NCBI GenBank assembly: GCA_030539595.1
Contig: JAUNXW010000094.1
Span: forward strand, 1 to 6,601
Source of the DNA: Methanocorpusculum sp.
GTDB taxonomy: Archaea; Halobacteriota; Methanomicrobia; Methanomicrobiales; Methanocorpusculaceae
Direction of reading: 5' to 3'
DNA length: 6,601 nt
The notes under the pieces are model-generated. The model ran no database searches and was not told the origin of the DNA. It saw only the letters and a list, made by a program, of their open reading frames with translations. A program made the position numbers and the translations under genes. Below are positions 1 to 5,970 of the stretch, one piece after another (within the stretch, counting starts at the first letter, position 1; every line of letters begins with the position of its first letter).

Positions 1-428
1 CTACCCTTTATGCATTCTTCGTTTATATGTCCGGAGAAATTGAGACGCAGATGCCCCCTCTGCATAAGAGTTTCCTCATTGCAACAGTCGCAGTAATATT
101 CGTGCTTCTCTTTATTGCAGTAACTGCGGGAATGCCTGCGGTAATCGGTGCGTTTATGAATGTTGACGCGTTATCGTTTTGTATCCCTCTTGGTCTGTTC
201 GGTATTGCAATACCTGTGTTTTTCCTTGCGGTCGGTGCTCCGAAGATTTCAACAGGTATGGCAACAATTCTCAATTCGGCAGAACTTCCTGTTGAGGTTT
301 TCCTTGCTGCAGTCGTTATCATGGAAACCGTTGAGCCTCTGCGCTGGGTCGGTGTGGTGATTATTCTTTTGGGTATTGCTCTGCCGTATATTATAGAGAA
401 GAAGATTACAAGCGGTCTGGAAGATTAA
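1..428 (+). CDS. EamA/DMT-superfamily transporter, C-terminal part (5' truncated by window edge)
   Basis: The frame is open from the left edge (first whole codon at base 3) and stops with TAA at 426-428, so about 141 C-terminal residues are visible. The ATG at 27 is very likely internal, because the codons before it (TLYAFFVY) continue a membrane helix. The fragment is strongly hydrophobic, with about four to five membrane segments: the start of the fragment, SFLIATVAVIFVLLFIAV, the LSFCIPLGLFGIAIPVFF stretch, a helix after the conserved-looking ISTGMATILNSAELPVE segment, and WVGVVIILLGIALPYII. The order (G-x-A-x2-IL-x3-E-P-like motif, then a short E-containing loop, then a last helix ending in basic residues) is that of the second EamA repeat of drug/metabolite transporters. 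These have ten helices in two repeats and export or import small metabolites; the substrate cannot be told. It is convergent with polC. Other small-molecule permease families are possible but fit less well. Confidence 0.72.
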   Translation, partial: TLYAFFVYMSGEIETQMPPLHKSFLIATVAVIFVLLFIAVTAGMPAVIGAFMNVDALSFCIPLGLFGIAIPVFFLAVGAPKISTGMATILNSAELPVEVFLAAVVIMETVEPLRWVGVVIILLGIALPYIIEKKITSGLED

Positions 429-437
429 TTTATAATA

Positions 438-459
438 TTTTTTTAGGCTCTTTTTCTTC
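438..459 (+). terminator. Oligo-T terminator of the transporter gene
   Basis: Ten bases after the transporter stop codon the + strand has T7 (438-444), followed by T5 and a further pyrimidine run (451-459). There is no strong hairpin before it. Archaeal RNA polymerase terminates at U-rich tracts without needing a stem, so this is a likely 3' end. It is inferred from composition and position only. Confidence 0.5.
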
Positions 460-490
460 AAAGTAAACCGCGAATCAAACTAATTTGGGG

Positions 491-560
491 CTGCCCAATT
501 GGGTAATCTGATATTTAGATTAATTTGAGATTGTAATTTGTTGGTCTTTAAAATTATTTG
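491..560 (+). repeat. 70-bp imperfect direct repeat, copy 1
   Basis: This stretch aligns without gaps to 4201-4270, with 54 of 70 bases identical by direct count. The best-conserved blocks are CCAATTG, TAAT, TGATATTT, AATTTGA and TTGGTCTTT. Identity falls to background outside these limits on both sides. Copy 1 contains the 10-bp palindrome CCCAATTGGG (494-503) and a small inverted repeat TAATCT/AGATTA (504-509/517-522) that copy 2 has lost. Both copies are in intergenic DNA in the same orientation, one on each side of polC. The function is unknown. Confidence 0.75.
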
Positions 561-573
561 GCGAGACACCATC

Positions 574-590
574 GCAAGTCTTCAACTTGC
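574..590 (+). repeat. Small hairpin related to the one at 4439-4456
   Basis: GCAAGT and ACTTGC pair perfectly (6 bp) around a 5-base loop CTTCA. With its flanks it reads CGCAAGTCTTCAACTTGCTC (573-592). It resembles the minus-strand hairpin at 4437-4457, which has the same flanks and CTTC loop core but a C-G/C-G stem top in place of T-A. It could be part of a dispersed intergenic element or a weak transcript end. Confidence 0.45.
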
Positions 591-702
591 TCAACAGTTC
601 AACCTGACTTTGACATATGAGTAAAAACAAGGCTAATCTGTTCTTGGATTTATGACATCATATTCTGATTAATTTTCGAAAACCCTCTTTTTTACACACG
701 CA

Positions 703-3700
703 TCAGAAGAAATCGGACAAATCCATCTGTGTCTTTTCCTCCTCCCCAAACGTTGAATTAATATTCATCTCGACCACCTTAATTCTCTGAACCGTATAAT
801 CCGACAGTTTATAATTATCAGACATAAACTTTGCGACCTCAAGATACTTCGTCACATTACCCTTGTGCATGGTTGCCTTTAACTGCCCTCCGCACTTCGG
901 ACATTTCCCTGACATCGTCATCCTTCTTGAACTCGTCTTGCACTTCGGACACCGAAACGACTGCTTTGAAAAAGACCGGAGGTTGCCTATCATATCCGGC
1001 ATCAGATGACTGTTGATGATTCTTTCCGCGAGATTATCCGTATCCACCGCTCTGATTTTATCCGCAAGGTCAAGCTCAGCCTTGATTTTATCCGCGGTCG
1101 ACTTGAGGATAGGGTTTGTATACATTGTATCAAGAGGACCTTCTGAGATATCGTAAGTATCGTGAGTGAACTTGAATCCCTCAAACTGACTTTCCTTACC
1201 CACTCTTTTTTCAACATAGTCAACATCCTTGGAGACATTTTTCGGCGGGTCGTATTTTAAACACGCCTCGTAAACTGAAAGCGGGTAACTGCTTCCCACA
1301 TCAACATTTTTCGTCTCCTTATCGACCTCATTAGGATTCAGAATTGTTGTCAGAACCAAAGGAGCATCCATAGTTCCGCCGCGTGTTCCCGGAAGGAAAG
1401 AACGCGAAAAATTCAGCAGCCCGTCCATTAAAAGCATAACGCAGTCTTCATCACCGTCGCAGTTCCTTCTTTTTGCCGCGTGATAATACGGATGTGCGTA
1501 TCCTGCTTTCGCTTTTGTAAATCCGACAAGCCTTGCAAGAACTCCTGCGGAAGTATGCGGGGCAAGCCCCATAATCAACTGACCGACCAAGTCCTCCTGT
1601 TTTTCGATATTATAGAACGGTTCTTTTTTGTAAACTTTTACAAGAAGCTCGTCTATGTATTTCGCAACACGCATCAGATACTCCGCGCAGTCCTGAGAAA
1701 CCATGATGTCCTGAGGATTGAGTTCAATAATCTGCTCCGCGTCGGTAAGCTCAGCACCGTAAGTATCTTTGGTGTAACCGATTGAACGGAGTTTTTCCAC
1801 AGAAACCGATACCTCTCTCGGCTTGAAATGCGTGAGGGGCAAATCAATCATATCGTATCTTATAGTTCCGTCGCGGAAAACGAAGATGCCGTTCTTCGCA
1901 CGAAGAATTCCTTTTTCGAGCGGTTCAACAACCCGCTCTTTAGAAATTAATCCCATGACACCTTTCAGTTCCGTGAGATTTTTCCTGTCGGTAATTTCGC
2001 AGTTTGAAAGAGCAGTGTCATACTCCTGTTTGAGACTGATTATGCTGTCCCTTGAACAAGTAAGAGCAGCGCCGCAGTTTGGACAACTCTCTTCTCCAGC
2101 AGCTCCGATGTAGCTGCATCTCTGACATCTCATAACCGCGTTTGTATGATTTCCGCACTCCGGACATTTGCTTTTGAAAGTAACAGCCCCGCAGTTTGGG
2201 CATTTTCGTTCACCTGTTTCCACGTGAACAAGTCCTTCCACCTGACCGGTTGTAAACGAAGAGCCCGCAAAACTTTCCGCGTTGGAATCACTGCTGCAGT
2301 CCTTTGCGGCTGATTCAACAGAACGGCGCTGACCGCCGGATTTTCCGAGAGGAAACAGCACGTGAACCGGCGGTTTCATTTTTCGCGGCGCTGACTTTCC
2401 CGGTCTTCCCATTCTCCCGCCGACGCGTGTTCCTGCTTTCGAGCGCATTTTGATTCCCGACAGAGCCTGAGCCATCTGAAGTCCGTCTGTGAATTCAGGA
2501 TGATTTGCCCAGACCGAATTTTTTTCAAGCGAATAGGTAAGTCCAAGCCCCGCAATTAATGCAAGAGGTGTTGAGATTAGATATTTTCCGTCGGCGACTT
2601 TATGCGGAACAAGCAGTTCTTCAAGAACTGCCTTGACGTCCTTATCCTCTTTAATAAACAGAACGCCGTCTTTCATCTCTCCTGTTTCAGAAATTTTGTC
2701 CGATAAAAATTTCAACTGTTCAATTGTGCAGTCGTCCCAGAACCATGTGTATTCAGGGTGAAGATAAGCGCCCTCGGTCACAAATGAGATTGCTTCTGCT
2801 TCGCTTTCCGGATGTTTTTTACCTCCTTCAAGCATCCACCACTCTTCGCAGTAACTCGGGGGGGCAAGCACATGGTTGTTTTCCATGAACTCGCCGTATG
2901 CGATTAAAATTTCGCCGACATCAAGGATGTATTCAACTTCGTCGTAATACTTATCCGCCTCTTTGAGTGTGTCAATTCTTCTGACCTCTCCCGATATCAG
3001 TCTCACAGTAGGTCCTTCAATTGTTGTGACGGGTGTAACACCGCAGGCTTTTCCGGGACGCTCAACTTTCATCTGAGTTCCGACCGCGAGATAATCCCCT
3101 AAAATATGCAGTGTCGCGGGATTGAATCCGCAGGTGGCAAGACCTGTGTTTCTTGCTCTGCCGAGACGAAGCCTGAAACCTCCTTTCCTCATCGGATAGG
3201 AAAAAGGAGGACGTCCGGCAAGCATATCACGCATATATTTGTCTTTTGGGTGAATTCCCGGAAGTTCCTCTTCTTCTGAACTTGAGGATGCTCCGTTGAT
3301 TAATGTATCAAGCCATTCCCAGCCGTCGAGTTTCATTTTGTCGACGTTCTTTTTTATTTTCGGGGCTTTCAGACCGATTCCTTCCGCAATCACAAGGCAC
3401 ATTCCTCCGCGGACTGTGTTTGTCTCAACTCTTTCAAGGTTTCTGTGACCCGAGACTTCTTCGCGTTCTGTCGGTTCTCCGTCGATACATACGGGGCAGT
3501 TTTTGATAATCAGAGCTATGTCGTCATCTTTTGGGAGGTACTGCATACTCTGAATTGCGTTATACTGTTTGAGTTCCTCGATGTATCTTTCAATTTCTTC
3601 GGGACGAGGTTTGTATCTGTCAAGTCCCAGATGTCTTCTTGCGTAGTCGCCTACAAGAACCGACAGAGCCTGAGCTGTTCCACCGGCTGAACGAATCGGA

Positions 3701-4134
3701 CCGGCGTAATAAATTGAGAGATATTCAGTGCCGTCGTCATTTTTCTTTATTGCTATTTTTCCGACGCCTTCCGTTGGGGCTGCAACAACTCCTTCTGTGA
3801 TTAGTGCCATTGATGCACGGATTGTGTGTTCCAGAATTTCTTCGCGGGTTGTTTCTCCGAATTCGTGGTCTGCGAAGTGATCGGCTATGTGAAGCGAGGC
3901 TTCTTCACGCGACATTTTTGTTTCAAGCTGCCTGATGCACTCAGCCACACCCTTGTATCCGAGAAGTGTTTCAACACGTCCCGCAAGGTCGCTTGCTATT
4001 GGAATTTCTACTTCGACACGCGGGTCGATACCTATTTTTTTGGCGTCTACTGCTATCTCCATTTCGCGTTTAAGCCCTGCAAGAAGAGAATCAAGATAGG
4101 CTCTGTAGTGAGGGGAAGCAGCCAGTTCGGTCAT
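703..4134 (-). CDS. polC: DNA polymerase D large subunit (DP2), catalytic subunit
   Basis: This is the catalytic subunit of the euryarchaeal replicative polymerase PolD, which pairs with the exonuclease subunit DP1 and is held on DNA by PCNA. At 1143 aa it has normal family length. Landmarks: N-terminal domain with GPIRSAGGT (145-153); GGFRLRLGRARNTGLA around 320-340; basic GGRMGRPGK (572-580); a Ser-rich linker (about 613-637); four CxxC pairs (645/648, 657/660, 670/673, 684/687), enough for two zinc sites; and NCDGDED (891-897), whose D893 and D895 match the aspartates known to be essential in Pyrococcus DP2. A C-terminal zinc site (C1062, C1065, C1078, C1081) lies in the region known to contact DP1. 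The last eight residues, QMDLSDFF, fit a PCNA-binding PIP box (Q-x-x-h-x-x-a-a). No intein interrupts the catalytic motif. It starts at ATG 4134 with no Shine-Dalgarno and stops with TGA. The DP1 gene is not in the window. Confidence 0.98.
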   Translation of the reverse strand: MTELAASPHYRAYLDSLLAGLKREMEIAVDAKKIGIDPRVEVEIPIASDLAGRVETLLGYKGVAECIRQLETKMSREEASLHIADHFADHEFGETTREEILEHTIRASMALITEGVVAAPTEGVGKIAIKKNDDGTEYLSIYYAGPIRSAGGTAQALSVLVGDYARRHLGLDRYKPRPEEIERYIEELKQYNAIQSMQYLPKDDDIALIIKNCPVCIDGEPTEREEVSGHRNLERVETNTVRGGMCLVIAEGIGLKAPKIKKNVDKMKLDGWEWLDTLINGASSSSEEEELPGIHPKDKYMRDMLAGRPPFSYPMRKGGFRLRLGRARNTGLATCGFNPATLHILGDYLAVGTQMKVERPGKACGVTPVTTIEGPTVRLISGEVRRIDTLKEADKYYDEVEYILDVGEILIAYGEFMENNHVLAPPSYCEEWWMLEGGKKHPESEAEAISFVTEGAYLHPEYTWFWDDCTIEQLKFLSDKISETGEMKDGVLFIKEDKDVKAVLEELLVPHKVADGKYLISTPLALIAGLGLTYSLEKNSVWANHPEFTDGLQMAQALSGIKMRSKAGTRVGGRMGRPGKSAPRKMKPPVHVLFPLGKSGGQRRSVESAAKDCSSDSNAESFAGSSFTTGQVEGLVHVETGERKCPNCGAVTFKSKCPECGNHTNAVMRCQRCSYIGAAGEESCPNCGAALTCSRDSIISLKQEYDTALSNCEITDRKNLTELKGVMGLISKERVVEPLEKGILRAKNGIFVFRDGTIRYDMIDLPLTHFKPREVSVSVEKLRSIGYTKDTYGAELTDAEQIIELNPQDIMVSQDCAEYLMRVAKYIDELLVKVYKKEPFYNIEKQEDLVGQLIMGLAPHTSAGVLARLVGFTKAKAGYAHPYYHAAKRRNCDGDEDCVMLLMDGLLNFSRSFLPGTRGGTMDAPLVLTTILNPNEVDKETKNVDVGSSYPLSVYEACLKYDPPKNVSKDVDYVEKRVGKESQFEGFKFTHDTYDISEGPLDTMYTNPILKSTADKIKAELDLADKIRAVDTDNLAERIINSHLMPDMIGNLRSFSKQSFRCPKCKTSSRRMTMSGKCPKCGGQLKATMHKGNVTKYLEVAKFMSDNYKLSDYTVQRIKVVEMNINSTFGEEEKTQMDLSDFF

Positions 4135-4155
4135 TGTAGTATAATATGGTCTGCG

Positions 4156-4174
4156 GGATAAATTACGCTTTTGG
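4156..4174 (-). promoter_or_regulatory. Candidate TATA/BRE promoter of polC (leaderless or short leader)
   Basis: On the minus strand CCAAAAGCGTAATTTATCC lies about 22-40 bases before the polC ATG: a purine-rich BRE-like stretch followed by TAATTTAT. With the usual archaeal spacing of about 25 bases, transcription would start within a few bases of the ATG. That agrees with the lack of any Shine-Dalgarno in CATATTATACTACA just before the start. An alternative TATA-like box, TTAAAATAT, sits inside the repeat at about 4219-4229 and would give a leader of some 60 bases. The call is weak because the TATA match is imperfect. Confidence 0.3.
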
Positions 4175-4200
4175 AAAGGTGAGTTTCTATTTCAGAGAGA

Positions 4201-4270
4201 TTGTCCAATTGTCTAATGTGATATTTTAATCAATTTGAAATTCTATTCTGTTGGTCTTTGATTTTATTTA
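4201..4270 (+). repeat. 70-bp imperfect direct repeat, copy 2
   Basis: Ungapped partner of 491-560, with 54 of 70 identities and a constant offset of 3710 bases. It lies in the polC upstream region. It includes a possible TATA-like box on the minus strand, but copy 1 sits where no minus-strand gene follows, so a simple promoter role does not explain both copies. A dispersed intergenic repeat family or a protein-binding site fits better. Confidence 0.75.
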
Positions 4271-4292
4271 TCCGATAGTTCACTAACTTTTA

Positions 4293-4359
4293 TTGATTAG
4301 TTTTATTTCGACTAACTTGGAGCTTCGCTTCGCAAGTTAGTCGAAATAAAATTAATTAA
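4293..4359. repeat. Long inverted repeat with perfect 18-bp arms
   Basis: TTTTATTTCGACTAACTT (4301-4318) is the exact reverse complement of 4334-4351, and one more G-C pair (4319/4333) leaves a 13-base loop. Pairing goes on outward to 4293/4359, with two G-T positions that would be wobble pairs in + strand RNA. It resumes imperfectly to about 4283/4368. Neither strand has a clean T-tract right after the arm, so it does not look like a standard terminator. It could form a cruciform or a very stable RNA stem. Confidence 0.85.
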
Positions 4360-4398
4360 AAAAATTAGCGAAGTACTGGTTTAGTGTATTTCGCTAAT
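4358..4398 (-). terminator. Hairpin plus T7, likely second terminator of the DUF432-mscS-HEAT operon
   Basis: ATTAGCGAA (4364-4372) pairs with TTCGCTAAT (4390-4398). The stem extends through GTAC/GTGT to 13 positions (one G-T on the + strand), with a 9-base loop. Read on the minus strand the stem is followed at once by T7 (bases 4358-4364) and more T-rich DNA, the shape of a bacterial-type intrinsic terminator. It would insulate polC from read-through of the upstream operon. Confidence 0.5.
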
Positions 4399-4407
4399 CT
4401 TTCGTGC

Positions 4408-4502
4408 TTTTGTGTGGAACTTTAGTTTCCTCAGCAGAGCAAGCCGAAGGGCTTGCGTTGCGCTTTGAACTCATTTCGTTACACCACGAAAACTACACAA
4501 AA
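4408..4502 (-). ncRNA. Candidate multi-stem RNA or repeat element (unrecognised)
   Basis: An outer 8-bp stem TTTTGTGT/ACACAAAA (4408-4415 with 4495-4502) encloses two perfect inner hairpins. One is TTTCGT/ACGAAA (4474-4479 with 4486-4491, 6-base loop). The other is a 7-bp stem, GCAAGCC/GGCTTGC (4439-4445 with 4450-4456), with a 4-base loop reading CTTC on the minus strand. A weaker GGAA/TTCC hairpin (4416-4419 with 4427-4430) is also possible. The layout resembles a small branched RNA in the 3' region of the HEAT transcript. I recognise no known RNA family. It could equally be a palindromic repeat element. Strand is assigned from the operon direction only. Confidence 0.35.
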
Positions 4503-4516
4503 ATCAGACACCTCCT

Positions 4517-4531
4517 AAAAAAAATAAAAAA
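4517..4531 (-). terminator. T-rich tract directly after the HEAT gene stop codon
   Basis: On the minus strand the HEAT stop codon is followed at once by T6-A-T8. Such tracts are enough for archaeal RNA polymerase to terminate. This is the first of two terminator-like signals after the operon. Confidence 0.55.
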
Positions 4532-5008
4532 TCAGTAATCGTAAACCCCAAGCTTTGCCAGAACGATTCCAGCACACACGGAAACAGTCTTGTTATCGCT
4601 TTGGACTGCTTCCATCAGATAAATAACCGAGCCGTCACCGATTTTTTCAAGAGCAGCAGCAGCCATTCCCCTTGATGTCGCATTCTCGGACTCAAAAAGT
4701 TTCACAAGAGGCTCAGCCGCATCCTCACCGAAATATGCCAGAATCGAAGCAAAATACTTCTGAACTGCCATATCCGTCTCCATCTCGGACTCCTTTATGA
4801 GACACGGGATAACATCTTTACCTAACTTAATCAAGGCTCTTCCCAGATACCAACGGGTATCGGTATCCGATTTTTTCAGCAGAGAAACAATCTCCGGCAC
4901 ATATTTTTCCAAATCAGAACTCGCGAGAGCGGCGATTCTATCAACCGCCGCATGTCTGTCTTCAAGCTTTTCCGATTTCAGTTCGCTCAGATAATCTTCA
5001 AACATCAT
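4532..5008 (-). CDS. Small HEAT-repeat protein
   Basis: The 158-aa product is soluble and almost all helical. It contains four to five helix-turn-helix units of about 31 residues with the HEAT-like pattern of alanines and leucines: about 15-45, 46-75 (DTRWYLGRALIKLG), 76-107 (AVQKYFASILAYFGEDAAEPLVKLF), 108-139 (SRGMAAAALEKIG) and a half unit 140-158 (SVCAGIVLAKLG). HEAT proteins are usually binding scaffolds, and no catalytic residues are visible. It is the last gene of the operon and overlaps the channel gene stop by four bases (ATGA), so it is probably translationally coupled. It begins with two ATG codons in a row. The AGGTGA upstream is one base from the first and four from the second, so ATG 5005 (157 aa) may be the real start. 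The partner is unknown; the channel or the DUF432 protein is the obvious guess. Related phycobilisome-lyase-type HEAT proteins exist, but nothing here points to lyase activity. Confidence 0.85.
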   Translation of the reverse strand: MMFEDYLSELKSEKLEDRHAAVDRIAALASSDLEKYVPEIVSLLKKSDTDTRWYLGRALIKLGKDVIPCLIKESEMETDMAVQKYFASILAYFGEDAAEPLVKLFESENATSRGMAAAALEKIGDGSVIYLMEAVQSDNKTVSVCAGIVLAKLGVYDY

Positions 5009-5970
5009 TTCACCTGCTTGCGTGTATTTTCCGGAGCAGTCTCTGCTTTGCTCATAATCTCGGAAACCGTTTCCTTCGTCTTCAGCTTCTCAGCCTTAAG
5101 CTTCTCCGCTTCCTCCTGACCGAACCAGATAACAAGTTGGTCGAACGGAATATCCACATTAGCTGTTTTAAGCGCCTTGAAAATCTTCCAGAGAAGGTCA
5201 ACTCTTGCGTCCCACCAATAACCCGAAGGCGACCAGATTCTCACCTTAATAGAAATACCGCTTGCCCCAAGTTCATTTACATAAACCGACGGAGATGGAC
5301 TCTTCAATGCATACGGGTGAGTATCTATAACCTTCTTGATAATTTTTATTGCCTTGTCTGCGTCTTCCGAATAGCTGATGTCGACAGAGTAATCAAATCT
5401 GCGGGCAACGTTTGAGACATAATTTGTAATGTCTGATGTAAACAGAGTATCGTTTGGAATTCTTACATAAATTCCTTCGTAAGTTCTGATTTTTGTAGAT
5501 AAAAGACCGATGTCTTCAACGTATCCTTCCGTTCCCTTAACAGAAATGTTGTCGCCTATCGTAATCGGTCTCTCAAACATTAAGAGAACCCCCGCGACAA
5601 AATTTGAAAGCGTGTTCTGGCTTGCAAATCCGAAAGCTACAGCAACAACTCCCCCTGCAACGAGGAGACCTGATAAGTCTAAATGAAGCTGCGGGCTTAA
5701 GACGAGGAAGCCGATGAAATAAATTACCCAACGGACTAATTTTGTAATGAAGTTAATGCTGTTGACTTCTGCTTTGCCGATTAACACACGTCGGATTGCT
5801 CCGGAAACAATTCTGGATATTATCAGAACAATTACAATGATTATTGCGCAGGCGATGAGATTTCCTATAGTGACTTCGCCCAAGAGTTTTGTGTCGAGAA
5901 ATGCGTTGCCCGAAATATCAAGCGAGGGAAAGTTTTCAAGAATATCTGAAATGTTTGATTCGCCCGCCAT
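5005..5970 (-). CDS. MscS-family small-conductance mechanosensitive channel
   Basis: The 321-aa protein has the MscS core layout. A short soluble N-terminus (1-34) is followed by TM1 (about 35-58, IGNLIACAIIIVIVLIISRIV), TM2 (about 76-96) and the pore-lining TM3 (about 101-131, GLLVAGGVVAVAFGFASQNTL then NFVAGVLLMFERP). The beta domain has ITIGDNISVKGTEGYVEDIG (136-155) and the typical RIPNDTLFTSDITNY (170-184). The alpha/beta C-terminal domain ends in the family motif IPFDQL (274-279). A charged tail (about 285-321) follows. The family forms heptameric channels that open under membrane tension and release solutes on osmotic downshock. The start ATG directly abuts the TAA of the upstream DUF432-like gene with no gap, and the stop overlaps the HEAT gene start. 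No strong Shine-Dalgarno is seen (GGGG lies about ten bases before), so coupling to upstream translation is likely. Confidence 0.95.
   Translation of the reverse strand: MAGESNISDILENFPSLDISGNAFLDTKLLGEVTIGNLIACAIIIVIVLIISRIVSGAIRRVLIGKAEVNSINFITKLVRWVIYFIGFLVLSPQLHLDLSGLLVAGGVVAVAFGFASQNTLSNFVAGVLLMFERPITIGDNISVKGTEGYVEDIGLLSTKIRTYEGIYVRIPNDTLFTSDITNYVSNVARRFDYSVDISYSEDADKAIKIIKKVIDTHPYALKSPSPSVYVNELGASGISIKVRIWSPSGYWWDARVDLLWKIFKALKTANVDIPFDQLVIWFGQEEAEKLKAEKLKTKETVSEIMSKAETAPENTRKQVK
5010..5015 (-). promoter_or_regulatory. Shine-Dalgarno of the HEAT gene, deciding between tandem ATGs
   Basis: The minus strand reads AGGTGA, then A, then ATGATG. The motif is complementary to the 16S rRNA tail. 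It leaves one base before the first ATG (5008) and four before the second (5005), which favours the second. It lies inside the last codons of the channel gene. Confidence 0.55.

Larger units (their letters stand above)
429..702. other. Convergent intergenic region between the transporter and polC
   Basis: This gap separates two genes that converge. It holds the T-tracts after the transporter, a 70-bp repeat copy (491-560), a 6-bp hairpin (574-590), and a perfect 10-bp palindrome TTTTCGAAAA (673-682). On the minus strand it has only a short T5 (bases 623-627) that could help end polC transcription. No open frame of convincing length or ribosome-binding site is present. Confidence 0.6.
4135..4531. 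other. Structured intergenic region between the HEAT gene and polC
   Basis: These 397 bases have no convincing gene. Read in the minus direction they contain, in order: a T-rich terminator tract (4517-4531), an unused Shine-Dalgarno-like octamer (4509-4516), a multi-stem element (4408-4502), a hairpin followed by T7 (4358-4398), a long inverted repeat (4293-4359), repeat copy 2 (4201-4270), and the polC promoter region. From about 4290 to 4502 nearly every base lies in or between inverted repeats, which is unusual for ordinary spacer DNA. Confidence 0.65.

Noticed and set aside
23..322. 99-codon open frame on the - strand opposite the transporter
   Set aside because: The + strand frame gives clear membrane helices of an EamA repeat; the minus frame is its shadow.
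617..655. 12-codon + strand frame beginning MSKNKANLF
   Set aside because: Too short, no Shine-Dalgarno, and located between converging genes.
611..672. Possible C/D box guide RNA
   Set aside because: TATGACA and CTGATT resemble C' and D boxes only loosely, and no canonical C box (RTGATGA) sits at the right distance on the same strand.
1480..1785. 101-codon open frame on the + strand
   Set aside because: It is antisense to the catalytic region of polC. The same holds for the other antisense frames within polC and the channel gene.
3826..4161. 111-codon open frame on the + strand
   Set aside because: It lies antisense to the conserved N-terminus of polC, has no recognisable domain, and its composition follows the opposite-strand codons.
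4201..4502. CRISPR array
   Set aside because: The repeats here are inverted or occur only twice far apart. There is no regular repeat-spacer pattern.
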